From UBA1219 sp045601425 (lineage in GTDB: Bacteria > Bacteroidota > Bacteroidia > Bacteroidales > P3): a stretch of 64,000 nt of DNA. Both the position numbers and the translations under genes were made by a program. The stretch covers positions 1 through 64,000 of the forward strand of contig JAZRZP010000005.1 in NCBI GenBank assembly GCA_045601425.1, written 5' to 3'. The first letter of the stretch is position 1; each line of letters opens with the position of its first letter. Positions 34,476-44,178 of the stretch are shown here, piece after piece. Below the pieces are notes generated by a model. That model was given only the letters and a program-made list of their open reading frames with translations, was not told where the DNA came from and made no database searches.

Positions 34476-36461
34476 TCAGAACTGTAGTGTTGCGTAAAAG
34501 TCGCCATACTGGAGATGCTGCTGCAGGAAATCGTCAGGATAGAGAATTTCGTAGTCCACCAGTTTGCCGTTTTCAAAAGCCGGCAGAATTTCCGGATTTA
34601 TGAAACCTCCGTATGGCTTGAGATTCAAAGCTGCATAACGTTCCCGCACTTCTTTATGGAGATCAGGATTTATGTTTGAGGCATAATTCTCGATAAGGTT
34701 TCTGCCTGCTTCATAGTCGCCTTCCGACTTTATCCGCTGCACTTCGGCCAGCAGTTCGCCGAACAGGTTTCTCAGTTTCACGAAATCGTTGATTACAAAA
34801 AATGTTTTTCCCCCTGAACGTTTCCGCTCTATCACATTTCCGTTCCTTCCCTTTTCGTAACACCATGAGGCAATCAGTTTCCTGTCCTGCATGTGGGCTT
34901 CGGTAACTTTTTTCCCGAGTTCAATCCGTGCAAGCTGTGTCATGAGGCCGTTGCGTATGAAACCGCAGTATTCTGCTTTATAAGCCTCGTTGTCGGGCAG
35001 TATGCCGAGTTCGACGAGCTTGGGGTCGGCGATATAATAAAGTCCGAACAAGTCAGCACGGGCTTCTTCCAGTGCAGAACTGTATTCTTTCAGTGCACCG
35101 GGCTGCGTGTCGGGCAGCAGTTGTCCTGAGCCGTGACCGAGACATTCGTGGAGATTTGTGTGTACCGTATCGGTAAGATGGCCGTATTTCCGGCACAGAG
35201 TTATTTCATCTTCCGAGAAAGCGAACTCTCTCAGAGCACTGCGCGGCGACTCCTGTGCCGCTTTGTCGTAGGCGTCCATCAGGTTGGTGATTGTCACCGA
35301 CTTGGAGCCGTAGTCGCGACGAATCCAATCGGCGTTGGGAAGATTTATTCCGATGGGGGGAGTCGGGAAACAGTCTCCTCCGAGGGTGGTGACATTGATG
35401 GCTTTGGCAGAAACGCCCTTTACTTCCTTTTTCTTGAAACGCGGGTCAACGGGCGAGTTGTCCTCAAACCACTGGGCATTACCGCTTATGATGGCGGTAC
35501 GGAGAGTCGCTTCATCGTCCCTGAAATTCACTACAGACTCCCATGTAGCCTTGCGTCCGAGAGGATCGTTGTAATCCTCAATGAATCCGTTTATGAAATC
35601 GATACTGGAATCAGTATCTTCCACCCATGCTATATTGTATTCGTCCCATGTTTTCAGGTCGCCGGTACGGTAATATTCAATAAGAAGATTTGTGTAACGA
35701 CGCTGGGATTCGTTTTCGGCCACGCGGTTGGCTTTTTCAAGCCAGCATATTATCTTTTCTATGGCTTCACCATAAAGTCCTCCAAGTTTGTAAACCTGTT
35801 CGGTGATTTTTCCGTTTTCCTTTATCACCTTGGAATTCAGACCATACGATACAGGTGTCTTGTCATCTTTTTTCTGCATTCCGGCATAAAAATCTTCCAC
35901 CTCGCGCTGTGTTACATTCTCGTAGAAGTTCACCGAAGACGTGGCAACCATGTCAGAACCGGCTTCTGAATTGCGGCGTTTCATGAAAAGACTCTTTTCA
36001 AATATCACAAAGGTTATGAACTTGCAGAAGGCTTCAATTGTAACAGGCTTGTTCTCAATAAGTTTCGACGCATCGCTATTGAGCAGCAGTTCATTGAAGT
36101 ACTGTTGCGAAATTTCAGGAAAAAATTTATCCTCGGCATAATGATGGTGTATTCCGTTGCTGAAAAACACCCGTTTTGCATAAACCGTAAAGTTTTTGAA
36201 ATCAACACATTCTCGGTCGCCACGATAAGTTTTCAAAACCGTTTCAAGTGTCTTTCGGATTATGATGTTGTATTTGAAATTCTGGTCGAAAAGTATGTCT
36301 CGTCCATATTTTGCTGCCTCACCAAGACAATAAAGATATTCTTTCTGCCTGAGTGAGAGGCGGTTCCACTCCGGGATACGGTATCTCATTATTTTAAGGT
36401 CGGCAAATTCTTCAACAAGGTATTTGAAGTCTTCAATTGGTGTGTCTTGAAATTCTTCCAT
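34476..36461 (-). CDS. Dipeptidyl peptidase III-type metallopeptidase (M49)
   Basis: The 661-residue protein carries the M49 zinc motif HECLGH near residues 440-445 and the third-ligand motif EEARADL about 25 residues later. M49 enzymes release N-terminal dipeptides from short peptides. It has no signal peptide, so it probably acts in the cytoplasm on imported peptides. Length fits bacterial DPP III. It belongs to a long minus-strand run and is 5 bases upstream of the Elp3-like gene. Together with the S46, M28, PepD and PepP enzymes in this window it points to peptide use as carbon source. Confidence 0.9.
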   Translation of the reverse strand: MEEFQDTPIEDFKYLVEEFADLKIMRYRIPEWNRLSLRQKEYLYCLGEAAKYGRDILFDQNFKYNIIIRKTLETVLKTYRGDRECVDFKNFTVYAKRVFFSNGIHHHYAEDKFFPEISQQYFNELLLNSDASKLIENKPVTIEAFCKFITFVIFEKSLFMKRRNSEAGSDMVATSSVNFYENVTQREVEDFYAGMQKKDDKTPVSYGLNSKVIKENGKITEQVYKLGGLYGEAIEKIICWLEKANRVAENESQRRYTNLLIEYYRTGDLKTWDEYNIAWVEDTDSSIDFINGFIEDYNDPLGRKATWESVVNFRDDEATLRTAIISGNAQWFEDNSPVDPRFKKKEVKGVSAKAINVTTLGGDCFPTPPIGINLPNADWIRRDYGSKSVTITNLMDAYDKAAQESPRSALREFAFSEDEITLCRKYGHLTDTVHTNLHECLGHGSGQLLPDTQPGALKEYSSALEEARADLFGLYYIADPKLVELGILPDNEAYKAEYCGFIRNGLMTQLARIELGKKVTEAHMQDRKLIASWCYEKGRNGNVIERKRSGGKTFFVINDFVKLRNLFGELLAEVQRIKSEGDYEAGRNLIENYASNINPDLHKEVRERYAALNLKPYGGFINPEILPAFENGKLVDYEILYPDDFLQQHLQYGDFYATLQF

Positions 36462-36502
36462 GGCAGATTGTTGTTTTTCAGTATTTTATCAAAATATATC
36501 AG

Positions 36503-37969
36503 TTACTTTTTGACGTTTCCGTTGGCAGAAGCCTTCTTGCCTTCGGGGGTAAGTTTTATGCTTCGCACGCCTTTTTTTGTCTTCACAGCCACATGAAAAG
36601 TTTTTTTTCTTATGTCTCGTGGTATTTCGATTCTGGAACCTTTTTTGTACTGGTCTATTTTTTCTACGCTTTCTCCGTTGGAGTCAAGTATTTCCACAAT
36701 GGCGGAGACACCTTCGAAAGAGACGGTTATGTAGCCTTCGTCAAGATGCGAGATTATGCCGATTTTCGCTTCTGACGGTTTTTCCGGAGTCGTGACCACG
36801 AAATTTTTACCCAACTGAAACGACGACACTTCGCTGAATGTATGTTCTGCAGGTGTGTATTCCATATCGATGACAGGCTTTACCGAAAGCGTGGTGCCGT
36901 TTTTGACATCGATGCGGTAATTTCCGTCGGCATCGGTCTTAACTGTCTGTGTTCCAGCTTTCACCGTAATATCTTTCATTCCTTCGCCGAAATCGTTCAC
37001 CACCCTGCCCGAAATGGTAAATCCGGAGAAACACGTCAATCCGTTGAAATCGGTTCCGAACCATTTGTTGTTCTGATTGTCAATGGTGATGTTCTGAATG
37101 ACGTCGGAAGGCAGCGGGCTGTTTTTCGTAGTATATGTAACCCAGTGCTTGCCGTCGAAAGCGGTAACTCCCTTGTCGGTAGTGAGCCAGAGAACGCCGT
37201 TTTTGTCGAATGCAAGGCTGTTAACCTGATTGCTGGGGATTCGGCTGTTTTTGGTATTGTAAACCTGCCAGTATTTTCCGTCGAAACTGCAAAGTCCGCC
37301 CAACGTCGCTATCCATTTCACACCCTTACGGTCAATGGCAACGGCTGGGACGATGTTGTCGGGAAGCGGAGAGTTTTTCGGAGTGTAGTTTTTCCATGCA
37401 GAGCCGTCGAAAACCGACAAACCCGCATTGGTGCCTATCCACTTGTTGCCTTCTTTGTCAAGGGTGATGCAAAGTATGAAATCACTCAGGAGTTCTGAAT
37501 TTTTTGTCGAAAGCAGTTCCCAATTTTTGTTGTCGTAACGCACCAAACCTCCGAGTGTCACGCCTATCCACTTCACGTCGTTTTCATCGATGGCAATGGT
37601 ACGGATAAATTTCATTTTAAGACGCCGCGTTTCGTTCACATGCTCCTTCCAGTGCGTGCCGTCGAATTCCACCACGCCGAAATTGTCGGTACCGATCCAG
37701 AGGACGTTGCTGTTGTCCACCGTAAGGCAATTCACGAATTCTCCTTTCAGTTTTTTGTTGAACATGCTGTAATCGGTCCACGATTTGCCCGAAAGTTTGG
37801 ACAAACCCTCGCTGGTACCTATCCATTTGGCATTTTTCTTATCGGCGGCAACAGCCAGCACCGTGTTGCCGTTGATGTCGCTGTTTGCAGTGTTGTAAAT
37901 CTGCCACACCTGAGCGTTCAACCCAAGGCAGACACAAGCGAATAGGGATAAAAAAATACTGCGTTTCAT
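36503..37969 (-). CDS. Exported two-component-regulator-type beta-propeller protein
   Basis: The 488-residue protein has a signal peptide (LNAQ, residue 20) and about seven repeats of a propeller blade with WIGT..GL..FDG patterns (about 25-330). A carboxypeptidase-regulatory-like beta sandwich follows (TISGRVVNDFGEGMKDITV, about 340-400), then a basic C-terminal domain. The same propeller forms sensor parts of hybrid two-component systems, but no kinase is attached here. It is likely periplasmic or surface-bound. No sorting domain is clear. It sits in a same-strand run 41 bases before the DPP III-like gene. Confidence 0.8.
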   Translation of the reverse strand: MKRSIFLSLFACVCLGLNAQVWQIYNTANSDINGNTVLAVAADKKNAKWIGTSEGLSKLSGKSWTDYSMFNKKLKGEFVNCLTVDNSNVLWIGTDNFGVVEFDGTHWKEHVNETRRLKMKFIRTIAIDENDVKWIGVTLGGLVRYDNKNWELLSTKNSELLSDFILCITLDKEGNKWIGTNAGLSVFDGSAWKNYTPKNSPLPDNIVPAVAIDRKGVKWIATLGGLCSFDGKYWQVYNTKNSRIPSNQVNSLAFDKNGVLWLTTDKGVTAFDGKHWVTYTTKNSPLPSDVIQNITIDNQNNKWFGTDFNGLTCFSGFTISGRVVNDFGEGMKDITVKAGTQTVKTDADGNYRIDVKNGTTLSVKPVIDMEYTPAEHTFSEVSSFQLGKNFVVTTPEKPSEAKIGIISHLDEGYITVSFEGVSAIVEILDSNGESVEKIDQYKKGSRIEIPRDIRKKTFHVAVKTKKGVRSIKLTPEGKKASANGNVKK

Positions 37970-38005
37970 ATAAATACTTTATTTGTCTTGCTTAAATCGT
38001 AAAAA

Positions 38006-39271
38006 TCATGTCTTATGCTTTTCCTTTTTTGCTGCAGGAAACAATATATTATTGAGTATCAGTCGATAACCGGGAGAATTGGGATAAAGTGAAAGGTCTG
38101 TCGGCGGATCGCCTACATAGTGCTGGTAGTCTTCGGGGTCGTGTCCGCCGAGGAAAGTCCATGTGCCTTTACCGAAAGTTCCATGAAGGTAACGCACTTC
38201 GTCGAGGGCTTGGTTTTCGGCAAGAATTATCACGTTCGATTTCACATATTTCCGTCTGAAAGCGGTAGATTGTCCCATAAAACCCTTCACAATACGGGTG
38301 TGGTTTTGGGTAAGCATGGTCGGAATCCAATCCCACTTGGCAGAAAATTCAAAAAGCGCGAAATAGTCGTTTTGCTCTCCCACGGCATTTCTCCGGCTGT
38401 TCTGATCGATATCGATATCCGAAATCTCATACTCCGCAGGATTTGTAACGATTTTAAAATCCTTGAAGGCGAAAGTCTTGGAGTAGTCGAGTTTGCTTTG
38501 GGCATCGGGTTCAATGGGGTCACCGTCAAAAGGTGTGTCGCAAATATCCACGTTTTCGGCGGCCAGAGCCACGTCGTAACTGTCGGGTGCCGAACACATT
38601 GCAAACAGGAATCCTCCTCCTGCCACAAAGTCCCGTATTTTGTGTGCCACAGCAAGTTTGAGCTGCGACACCTTTGAGAATCCAAACTGTCGGGCTGTTT
38701 CATTTTGAAGTTTCACGTCTTCGGCATACCACGAAGTGTTGCGGTAACTGGCCCAGAATTTTCCGAACTGTCCGGTAAAATCTTCATGGTGAAGGTGGAG
38801 CCAGTCGTACATCGGCAGAACGCCGTTCAGCACTTCGGCATCGTAAACCACATCGTATGGAATTTCGGCATAGGTAAGGACAAGCGTGACAGCATCGTCC
38901 CATGGGAGTTTGTTTTTCGGCGAATATACGGCTATTTTCGGAGCTTTCTGCAACCGCACGGCATCCATGTTCACCGAAGGGTCTGCTATATGCGAAAGAA
39001 TATTGGTGCTTTGCCCGTCGGCAATCACCTCGCAGGTGATTCCACGAAGTCTGCTTTCCCGTTCAATGCTTTCGGAATACTGCATCAGAAAGGCCCCGCC
39101 CCGGTAGTTAAGCAGCCACGACACTTCAACATCGTGCTGCAAAACCCAATAGGCAAGTCCGTACGACTTCAGATGATTCTTCTGCACCTCGTCCATAGGG
39201 ACAAGTATGTACGAAGCGAAAACCGGCACGGCTGAAAACATCAGCATCAATATGGTTATCCATTTCCTCAC
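38006..39271 (-). CDS. Exported protein often labelled asparagine synthetase B; function unknown
   Basis: The 421-residue protein has a signal peptide (MLMFSAVPVFAS) followed by YILVPMDEVQKNHLKSYGLAYWVLQ. Relatives in Bacteroidetes databases often carry the name asparagine synthetase B, yet no synthetase ATP-pyrophosphatase motif is visible and the protein is exported. FVAGGGFLFAMCSAPDSYD near 200-218 recalls a class I amidotransferase-like or DUF4159-like fold with a nucleophile-elbow Cys. The start is a GTG at 39271, since no in-frame ATG would keep the signal peptide intact. The role is unknown. Confidence 0.65.
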   Translation of the reverse strand: MRKWITILMLMFSAVPVFASYILVPMDEVQKNHLKSYGLAYWVLQHDVEVSWLLNYRGGAFLMQYSESIERESRLRGITCEVIADGQSTNILSHIADPSVNMDAVRLQKAPKIAVYSPKNKLPWDDAVTLVLTYAEIPYDVVYDAEVLNGVLPMYDWLHLHHEDFTGQFGKFWASYRNTSWYAEDVKLQNETARQFGFSKVSQLKLAVAHKIRDFVAGGGFLFAMCSAPDSYDVALAAENVDICDTPFDGDPIEPDAQSKLDYSKTFAFKDFKIVTNPAEYEISDIDIDQNSRRNAVGEQNDYFALFEFSAKWDWIPTMLTQNHTRIVKGFMGQSTAFRRKYVKSNVIILAENQALDEVRYLHGTFGKGTWTFLGGHDPEDYQHYVGDPPTDLSLYPNSPGYRLILNNILFPAAKKEKHKT

Positions 39272-39314
39272 AAGAGGAAGATAACGTATTTTTTCAAGAT
39301 GTAGTATTTTCCCG

Positions 39315-41060
39315 TCAAGAAATTACGACCTTGCCTTTCTTTATTTCGCAAGCGGATTCACTCACGTTTATCACATAGTCGGCAAGTTTTTCGTACAAGG
39401 CGTACAGACTGCTGTAAGCCGTACCTACGGCATAATCGTAAGTTCCGTTTTTCAGGTCATCGAGGTGTTGTTTGCGAAGCTGGTCTCGTAACATATTCAC
39501 TTCATTTTCTGCAGCATAAGCTTCCGAAATATCAATTTTTTCGTATTGGTTTCGCAGGTTTTCGTCCATTATCATGAGTGTCTTCCGAACCAGTCCGTTC
39601 ATGTTCGAGATGTTATCGTTGAGTTTCTGCAAAAAGTGCACATTGTCGGCAAGTTTTGTCTTTCTTATGATGGCTATCTGGTAAATGGCGTCGCCTATGC
39701 TCTCCAGATTGTCGATAATCCTGAGCATGGATCCTATCTGTTTCGAGCCCTCGTCGGAGAGACCGTTTTTACCTATCTTGGTCAGGAACTTGGCAATTTC
39801 GATTTCCATGCGGTCGGTGATGCCTTCGTATTTCTCGATGCGTTTGAATATCCTGTTGAATTCTTCTTCATCCTTGGCCGTGCACAGTCCGGGCAAGAAG
39901 GTGTACATTCTCAGCACGCGCTTGGAGAAATCCTCGATTTCCTTCTTGGCCGACTGTATGTTCAGTTCGGCCGTGTTGGTCCAGCCCCGGCTGATGTAGG
40001 CCAGCCGGAATTCATCTTCTTCATCTTCCGGTTTCGTTTTGACCATCCAATTGACGATGCGGATAATCTGCGGGATGAACCAGACCTGAATGCAGGTGTT
40101 GCTCACGTTGAAGAAGGTGTGGAAGAGTGAAAGTGCCAGCGGGATTGCGGCAGGGTCGTAACCTGCGGCTCCAACGGCAGTGTAGGGGTCTGAACCCATC
40201 AATCCGGTGGTCATCCGGGCAATCAGCTGCGTGACCGGGCGGAAGGCAATGAGGATGATTGTGACTCCGATGATGTTGAACACCAGGTGGGCCCGGGCCG
40301 CTTTCTTTCCCGAATTGTTGGCGACCATGGCGGCCAGGTTGGCGGTGATGGTGGTGCCGATGTTTTCTCCCATGACCAGAGCCACGGCTACGTCCATGCC
40401 GATCCATCCCTTGTAGCACATCACCAGGGTGATGGCCATCATGGCGGCGGAGGCCTGCATGATGCAGGTGAGGGCCGTTCCGATGGCGACGAACAGCAGT
40501 ATGGAAAGGAATCCGTGGCCGGACATGCTGCCCAGTGCGGCAAGGAAATCCGGATATTCCTCCAGGTTCGGCATGGCTCCTTTCAGGAAATCCATGCCAA
40601 GGAGCAGCAGGGCGAATCCGATGATGAATTCGCTGAAGGATTTCAATTTGTCTTTTTTTGAAAACATGAAAAAGAGGGCAATGGCTACTGCAAGCAGCGG
40701 CAGACTGAAACTTCCGCCCGATTCACCCAGTCCCAGCAGGGTGATGATCCATGCCGTGGCGGTGGTGCCGATGTTGGCTCCCATGATGACCGCAATGGCA
40801 CCGGAGAGGCTGAGCAGGCCGGCATTGACGAAGCTGACCACCATGACCGTGGTGGCGGAGGAGGATTGGATGGCCACCGTGACCAGCGCACCGGTCAGGA
40901 TGCCGGTGACGGGATTGTCGGTGATTTTGCCCATGATGCGGCGCATGCCGTTGCCGGCAAACTTCTGCAGGCCTTCGCTCATGAGTTTCATGCCGAAGAG
41001 GAAGATGCCGAGCGCGCCGGCGAAATTGACCACAATGAGAACGATATCTAAAATACTCAT
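39315..41060 (-). CDS. Na/Pi cotransporter family protein with PhoU-like tail
   Basis: The 581-residue inner-membrane protein has two repeated Na/Pi cotransporter units, seen as QSSSATTVMVVSFV near 66-79 and the related QASAAMMAITLV near 205-216, each with a GANIGTT/GENIGTT partner. A C-terminal PhoU-like helical domain (about 360-575) follows. It probably imports phosphate with sodium. I start at the ATG 41060; a TTG two codons earlier is an alternative. The first ~370 codons are visibly GC-rich: one line of 60 bases at 40381 has 36 G/C, against 24 of 60 at 39601 in the tail. Confidence 0.88.
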   Translation of the reverse strand: MSILDIVLIVVNFAGALGIFLFGMKLMSEGLQKFAGNGMRRIMGKITDNPVTGILTGALVTVAIQSSSATTVMVVSFVNAGLLSLSGAIAVIMGANIGTTATAWIITLLGLGESGGSFSLPLLAVAIALFFMFSKKDKLKSFSEFIIGFALLLLGMDFLKGAMPNLEEYPDFLAALGSMSGHGFLSILLFVAIGTALTCIMQASAAMMAITLVMCYKGWIGMDVAVALVMGENIGTTITANLAAMVANNSGKKAARAHLVFNIIGVTIILIAFRPVTQLIARMTTGLMGSDPYTAVGAAGYDPAAIPLALSLFHTFFNVSNTCIQVWFIPQIIRIVNWMVKTKPEDEEDEFRLAYISRGWTNTAELNIQSAKKEIEDFSKRVLRMYTFLPGLCTAKDEEEFNRIFKRIEKYEGITDRMEIEIAKFLTKIGKNGLSDEGSKQIGSMLRIIDNLESIGDAIYQIAIIRKTKLADNVHFLQKLNDNISNMNGLVRKTLMIMDENLRNQYEKIDISEAYAAENEVNMLRDQLRKQHLDDLKNGTYDYAVGTAYSSLYALYEKLADYVINVSESACEIKKGKVVIS

Positions 41061-41104
41061 AACCAAATATTTAAATTGCTTTGAAAATAAATTTATTCAA
41101 GTTA

Positions 41105-41112
41105 CAAAATTA
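41105..41112 (-). promoter_or_regulatory. -7 box for the Na/Pi cotransporter gene
   Basis: The minus strand reads TAATTTTG, matching TAnnTTTG, 45 bases before the ATG at 41060. Confidence 0.6.
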
Positions 41113-41201
41113 GCATGACATTCTTTCAACAAAGTTACGTTTCCGTTAAAAATAATTGCAGAAATATTAAGATTTTGTTGCAGGCAATTCTCTGCAAAAA
41201 A

Positions 41202-41229
41202 AGCCTCCTCCGGATTTCCGTGGACGGCT
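41202..41229 (-). terminator. Possible terminator after the SGNH hydrolase gene
   Basis: AGCC (41202-41205) and GGCT (41226-41229) close an imperfect hairpin with CGG/CCG pairing inside, flanked by A and T runs on both sides. It lies 22 bases past the stop at 41251. The stem is weak. Confidence 0.35.
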
Positions 41230-41250
41230 ATTTTTCATCTTCGCAAAATG

Positions 41251-42543
41251 TTATTGTTTGACCACTTTCCGTGTAAATTCCGATCCGTCGCACATCGTGA
41301 ATTTAAGAAAAATTACACCCGATTTACAAGAGTCGACGTCTATCTTTTCTGTTTCTTCCGGCAAGTCTATTTCCTGTATCACTTTTCCGTCAGCGGTAAT
41401 GAGTCTGAGAGCCGAAACCTCTTTCAATCCACTGACATACAATATATTACCAACAGGATTAGGATATACCGTTATCTGTTTTACGGCTTCGGTCATGGAA
41501 ACGGAGACCGGAGGTTCTCCCCCTCTGTCGGGTATTTCCAACTCCATCGAGAAAGTGTCTTCAACGTGGCATGCCGCCGCTATGAGAGTCACCTTGTAAA
41601 TTCCGTCTGCCGCAAAAGTATGGCTCGGATTCTCAACATAGCTGTTCATGCCGTCTCCGAAATCCCAAGCATAATGTTCGGCATACATGGAAGTATTTGT
41701 AAAAGAATAGGTTCTGTTTCCGGTGGAGACGGTATCGAAAGCGGCTACCGGTTGGTTGGCAATCCGGTTCGGGGTAGCTTGCAGCCACTTGCTCAGACTG
41801 TCGTAAACCACGAGTTTTGCCACTTTCTTTATGGTGTCCGCCACAGAAGTCGGGATACTGCCGTTGTAAGTTATGTTTCTCGGGTCTTTGTGGAAGAATA
41901 TGGTGTAGAAACTGCATGCTGCGGCGTAGGAGCCTGCTTCCGAAGGGTGACTTTCATCGCTGCTGTAAAGCTCTATGCCCGGATAATTGTCGCGAATGTA
42001 GTGCCATACCCTGCCGACCGGCGAAACCGAAGCATTGTTGCTGTTTTTCATCATCATGTAACGCAGACAGAGCAGGCTGTCCATTCCGCGGTATGTCCCA
42101 AGCGGTGGAAATTCCGCAACGTTTCTCGGATCCGGATCCCCGTTTTTTCTGCCCCATGTCATGTAAAACACCGGTTCCGCACATGTGTTGTTTGCCCTTA
42201 TGGAATCCACCAGCCGCTTGGCAAAAGGAAGACATTCCCTGTTCACCTGACTGTCGGGAAACGATGGGAACTGGCTCTGCTCCTGCAATACCACGAAATC
42301 CCAGCCGCCTTGCCGTATCAGATTCATGGACTGGTTGCTGCAGTGCTGATTGAATGTACATCCGCCCGGCGTGTTCGACCGATATGTGATGGTGTCGCCC
42401 GTGGAATTGGCGACATTGTTTATCAGAAGCGGCAGATTGTTGACTTCGGTATAACTGTTCCCGATAAAAAGAACATTGTAATTCTGTGATATTGAAATGT
42501 TTACAAAAAACAACCCTGCCACTGCAAAAAAAAGCTTTCTCAT
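41251..42543 (-). CDS. T9SS-exported SGNH/GDSL-type hydrolase with PKD domain
   Basis: The protein (430 residues from ATG 42543) has a signal peptide (VNISISQ), an SGNH hydrolase domain with block I FIGNSYTEVNNLP near 25-37 and the catalytic SDESHPSEAG (Asp/His) near 197-206. A PKD-like domain (YAWDFGDGMNSYVENPSHTF) follows, then a C-terminal sorting domain (ITVYPNPVGNILYV to FTRKVVKQ) of the type A T9SS class. It is therefore expected to be surface-attached or released and to act as an esterase on carbohydrate or lipid substrates. The start is supported by a -7 box 29 bases upstream. Confidence 0.88.
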   Translation of the reverse strand: MRKLFFAVAGLFFVNISISQNYNVLFIGNSYTEVNNLPLLINNVANSTGDTITYRSNTPGGCTFNQHCSNQSMNLIRQGGWDFVVLQEQSQFPSFPDSQVNRECLPFAKRLVDSIRANNTCAEPVFYMTWGRKNGDPDPRNVAEFPPLGTYRGMDSLLCLRYMMMKNSNNASVSPVGRVWHYIRDNYPGIELYSSDESHPSEAGSYAAACSFYTIFFHKDPRNITYNGSIPTSVADTIKKVAKLVVYDSLSKWLQATPNRIANQPVAAFDTVSTGNRTYSFTNTSMYAEHYAWDFGDGMNSYVENPSHTFAADGIYKVTLIAAACHVEDTFSMELEIPDRGGEPPVSVSMTEAVKQITVYPNPVGNILYVSGLKEVSALRLITADGKVIQEIDLPEETEKIDVDSCKSGVIFLKFTMCDGSEFTRKVVKQ

Positions 42544-42571
42544 TATCGTTTTTATTTTGTGGATACTTCTG

Positions 42572-42579
42572 CAAAGATA
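42572..42579 (-). promoter_or_regulatory. -7 box for the SGNH hydrolase gene
   Basis: The minus strand reads TATCTTTG, a full match, 29 bases before the ATG at 42543. It rules out the longer reading that would extend across it. Confidence 0.8.
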
Positions 42580-42654
42580 CGAAAATTTTTCAATCCATGA
42601 AATAAAATTCCCAAAAAAAATGAAAAAAAACTTGTACGGAAAGAAACTTTTTTG

Positions 42655-42662
42655 TAACTTTG
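42655..42662 (+). promoter_or_regulatory. -7 box for pepD
   Basis: TAACTTTG matches TAnnTTTG, lying 43 bases before the pepD ATG at 42705. It forms a compact divergent promoter pair with the SGNH gene. Confidence 0.8.
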
Positions 42663-42704
42663 TGCTTTCTAAATTCTGACGAAAATACATTAAAACTTAA
42701 TACA

Positions 42705-44159
42705 ATGAGCGAAATTTTAAACTTGAATCCCAAAGAGTTATGGGCAAACTTCCATGCCCTCACCCAAATTCCACGTCCTTCAAAACACGAAGAAAAAGTA
42801 GTGGCATATCTTGTGGAATTTGCAAAAAAACACAATCTGGAATACAAAGTCGATCAGATTGGCAACGTCATAATCCGCAAACCGGCCACCAAAGGAATGG
42901 AAAACCGCAAGGCCGTCATAATGCAGGCTCACGTGGACATGGTTCCGCAGAAAAACAATGACAAAGTCCATGATTTTGTAAAGGATCCTATTGAGACCCG
43001 AATCGTTGACGGTTGGGTTAAAGCAAACGGAACCACACTCGGTGCCGACAACGGAATGGGTGCTGCCGCTGCAATGACGGTACTCGCTTCCACAACCATA
43101 CAGCACGGTCCCATTGAAGCCCTCTTCACCATCGATGAAGAAACCGGAATGACAGGTGCTTTCGGTCTCGAAAAAGGCGTACTCAAAGGCGATATCCTTC
43201 TGAACATGGATTCCGAAACCGAAGGTGAACTCTACATAGGTTGTGCTGGCGGCATCGATGCTACAATGGATATAGAATACAAAACCGAAAAGACTCCGGC
43301 AGACTATTGTGCATGCAAACTTTCCATAGGTGGCCTCAAGGGCGGTCACAGTGGAATGGACATCATTCTCGGACGTGGCAACGCCAACAAGATACTGTTC
43401 CGCCATCTCCGCTGGGTAGCAGAATGTGGCATACGTCTCGTTTCCGTTGATGGCGGCAGCCTGCGCAACGCCATACCAAGAGAAGCATCTGCTGTCTTGG
43501 TCATGCCAAAGGAACACAAAGATTGCATAGTTAAGGAATTTGAAAAAATCTCGGCTCACCTCAGAAAAGAACTCGAAGCCACAGAACCTGACTACAAGAT
43601 GACCTACGAAGATGTGGAACTTCCGGCCGAAGCAATGACAGATACCGACACTCAGAAGCTGATAAGCACCGTAATGGTTATTCCCAACGGCGTAATACGC
43701 ATGAGCAACAGCATGAAAGACCTTGTTGAAACATCACTGAATATCGCCATAGTGAAGACAGAAAACGGCAAATTCTCAATCAAGGCACTCCTGCGCAGTT
43801 CTGTTGATTCCGCAAAAGAAGCACTTGCTGAACGTCTGGTATGTCTCGCAGAACTTGCAGGCGGAAAATGCGAACTTTCCGGTGCATATCCGGGATGGAA
43901 ACCTAACATGAATTCCCCTATCCTCAACACAATGAGAGACCTTTACAAGAACATGTTCGGCACCGAAGCCAAGATAATGGCTATCCATGCCGGCTTGGAA
44001 TGTGGCCTGTTCGGTGGCATGTATCCCAATTGGGACATGATTTCATTCGGCCCGACCATTGTTCACCCGCACTCTCCTGACGAAGGCGTGAACATCGAAA
44101 GTGTTGAACGTTTCTGGAATTTCCTCGTGGAAACACTGAAAAATATCCCCGTAAAATAA
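42705..44159 (+). CDS. pepD: Aminoacyl-histidine dipeptidase (PepD, M20)
   Basis: The 484-residue cytoplasmic metallopeptidase has the M20 zinc motifs QAHVDMV near 75-81, LGADNGMGAA near 109-118 and DEETGMTGAFGL near 142-153, and a central dimerisation domain (about 200-390) with GLKGGHSGMDI. PepD cleaves Xaa-His and other dipeptides. The ATG at 42705 follows the promoter box; the earlier in-frame ATG at 42660 overlaps the box and is rejected. A strong terminator follows. It fits with HutI and the other peptidases in a peptide-using metabolism. Confidence 0.95.
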   Translation: MSEILNLNPKELWANFHALTQIPRPSKHEEKVVAYLVEFAKKHNLEYKVDQIGNVIIRKPATKGMENRKAVIMQAHVDMVPQKNNDKVHDFVKDPIETRIVDGWVKANGTTLGADNGMGAAAAMTVLASTTIQHGPIEALFTIDEETGMTGAFGLEKGVLKGDILLNMDSETEGELYIGCAGGIDATMDIEYKTEKTPADYCACKLSIGGLKGGHSGMDIILGRGNANKILFRHLRWVAECGIRLVSVDGGSLRNAIPREASAVLVMPKEHKDCIVKEFEKISAHLRKELEATEPDYKMTYEDVELPAEAMTDTDTQKLISTVMVIPNGVIRMSNSMKDLVETSLNIAIVKTENGKFSIKALLRSSVDSAKEALAERLVCLAELAGGKCELSGAYPGWKPNMNSPILNTMRDLYKNMFGTEAKIMAIHAGLECGLFGGMYPNWDMISFGPTIVHPHSPDEGVNIESVERFWNFLVETLKNIPVK

Positions 44160-44178
44160 ACAGATTACTGTTTTTTAT

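Noticed and set aside
38006..39271. Asparagine-synthetase-like protein as the missing lasso cyclase for the 1275-4989 locus
   Set aside because: It is 33 kb away, exported, and lacks a visible synthetase ATP-binding site.
42660..42704. Upstream ATG for pepD
   Set aside because: It overlaps the -7 box at 42655-42662, so it cannot be in the transcript made from that promoter.
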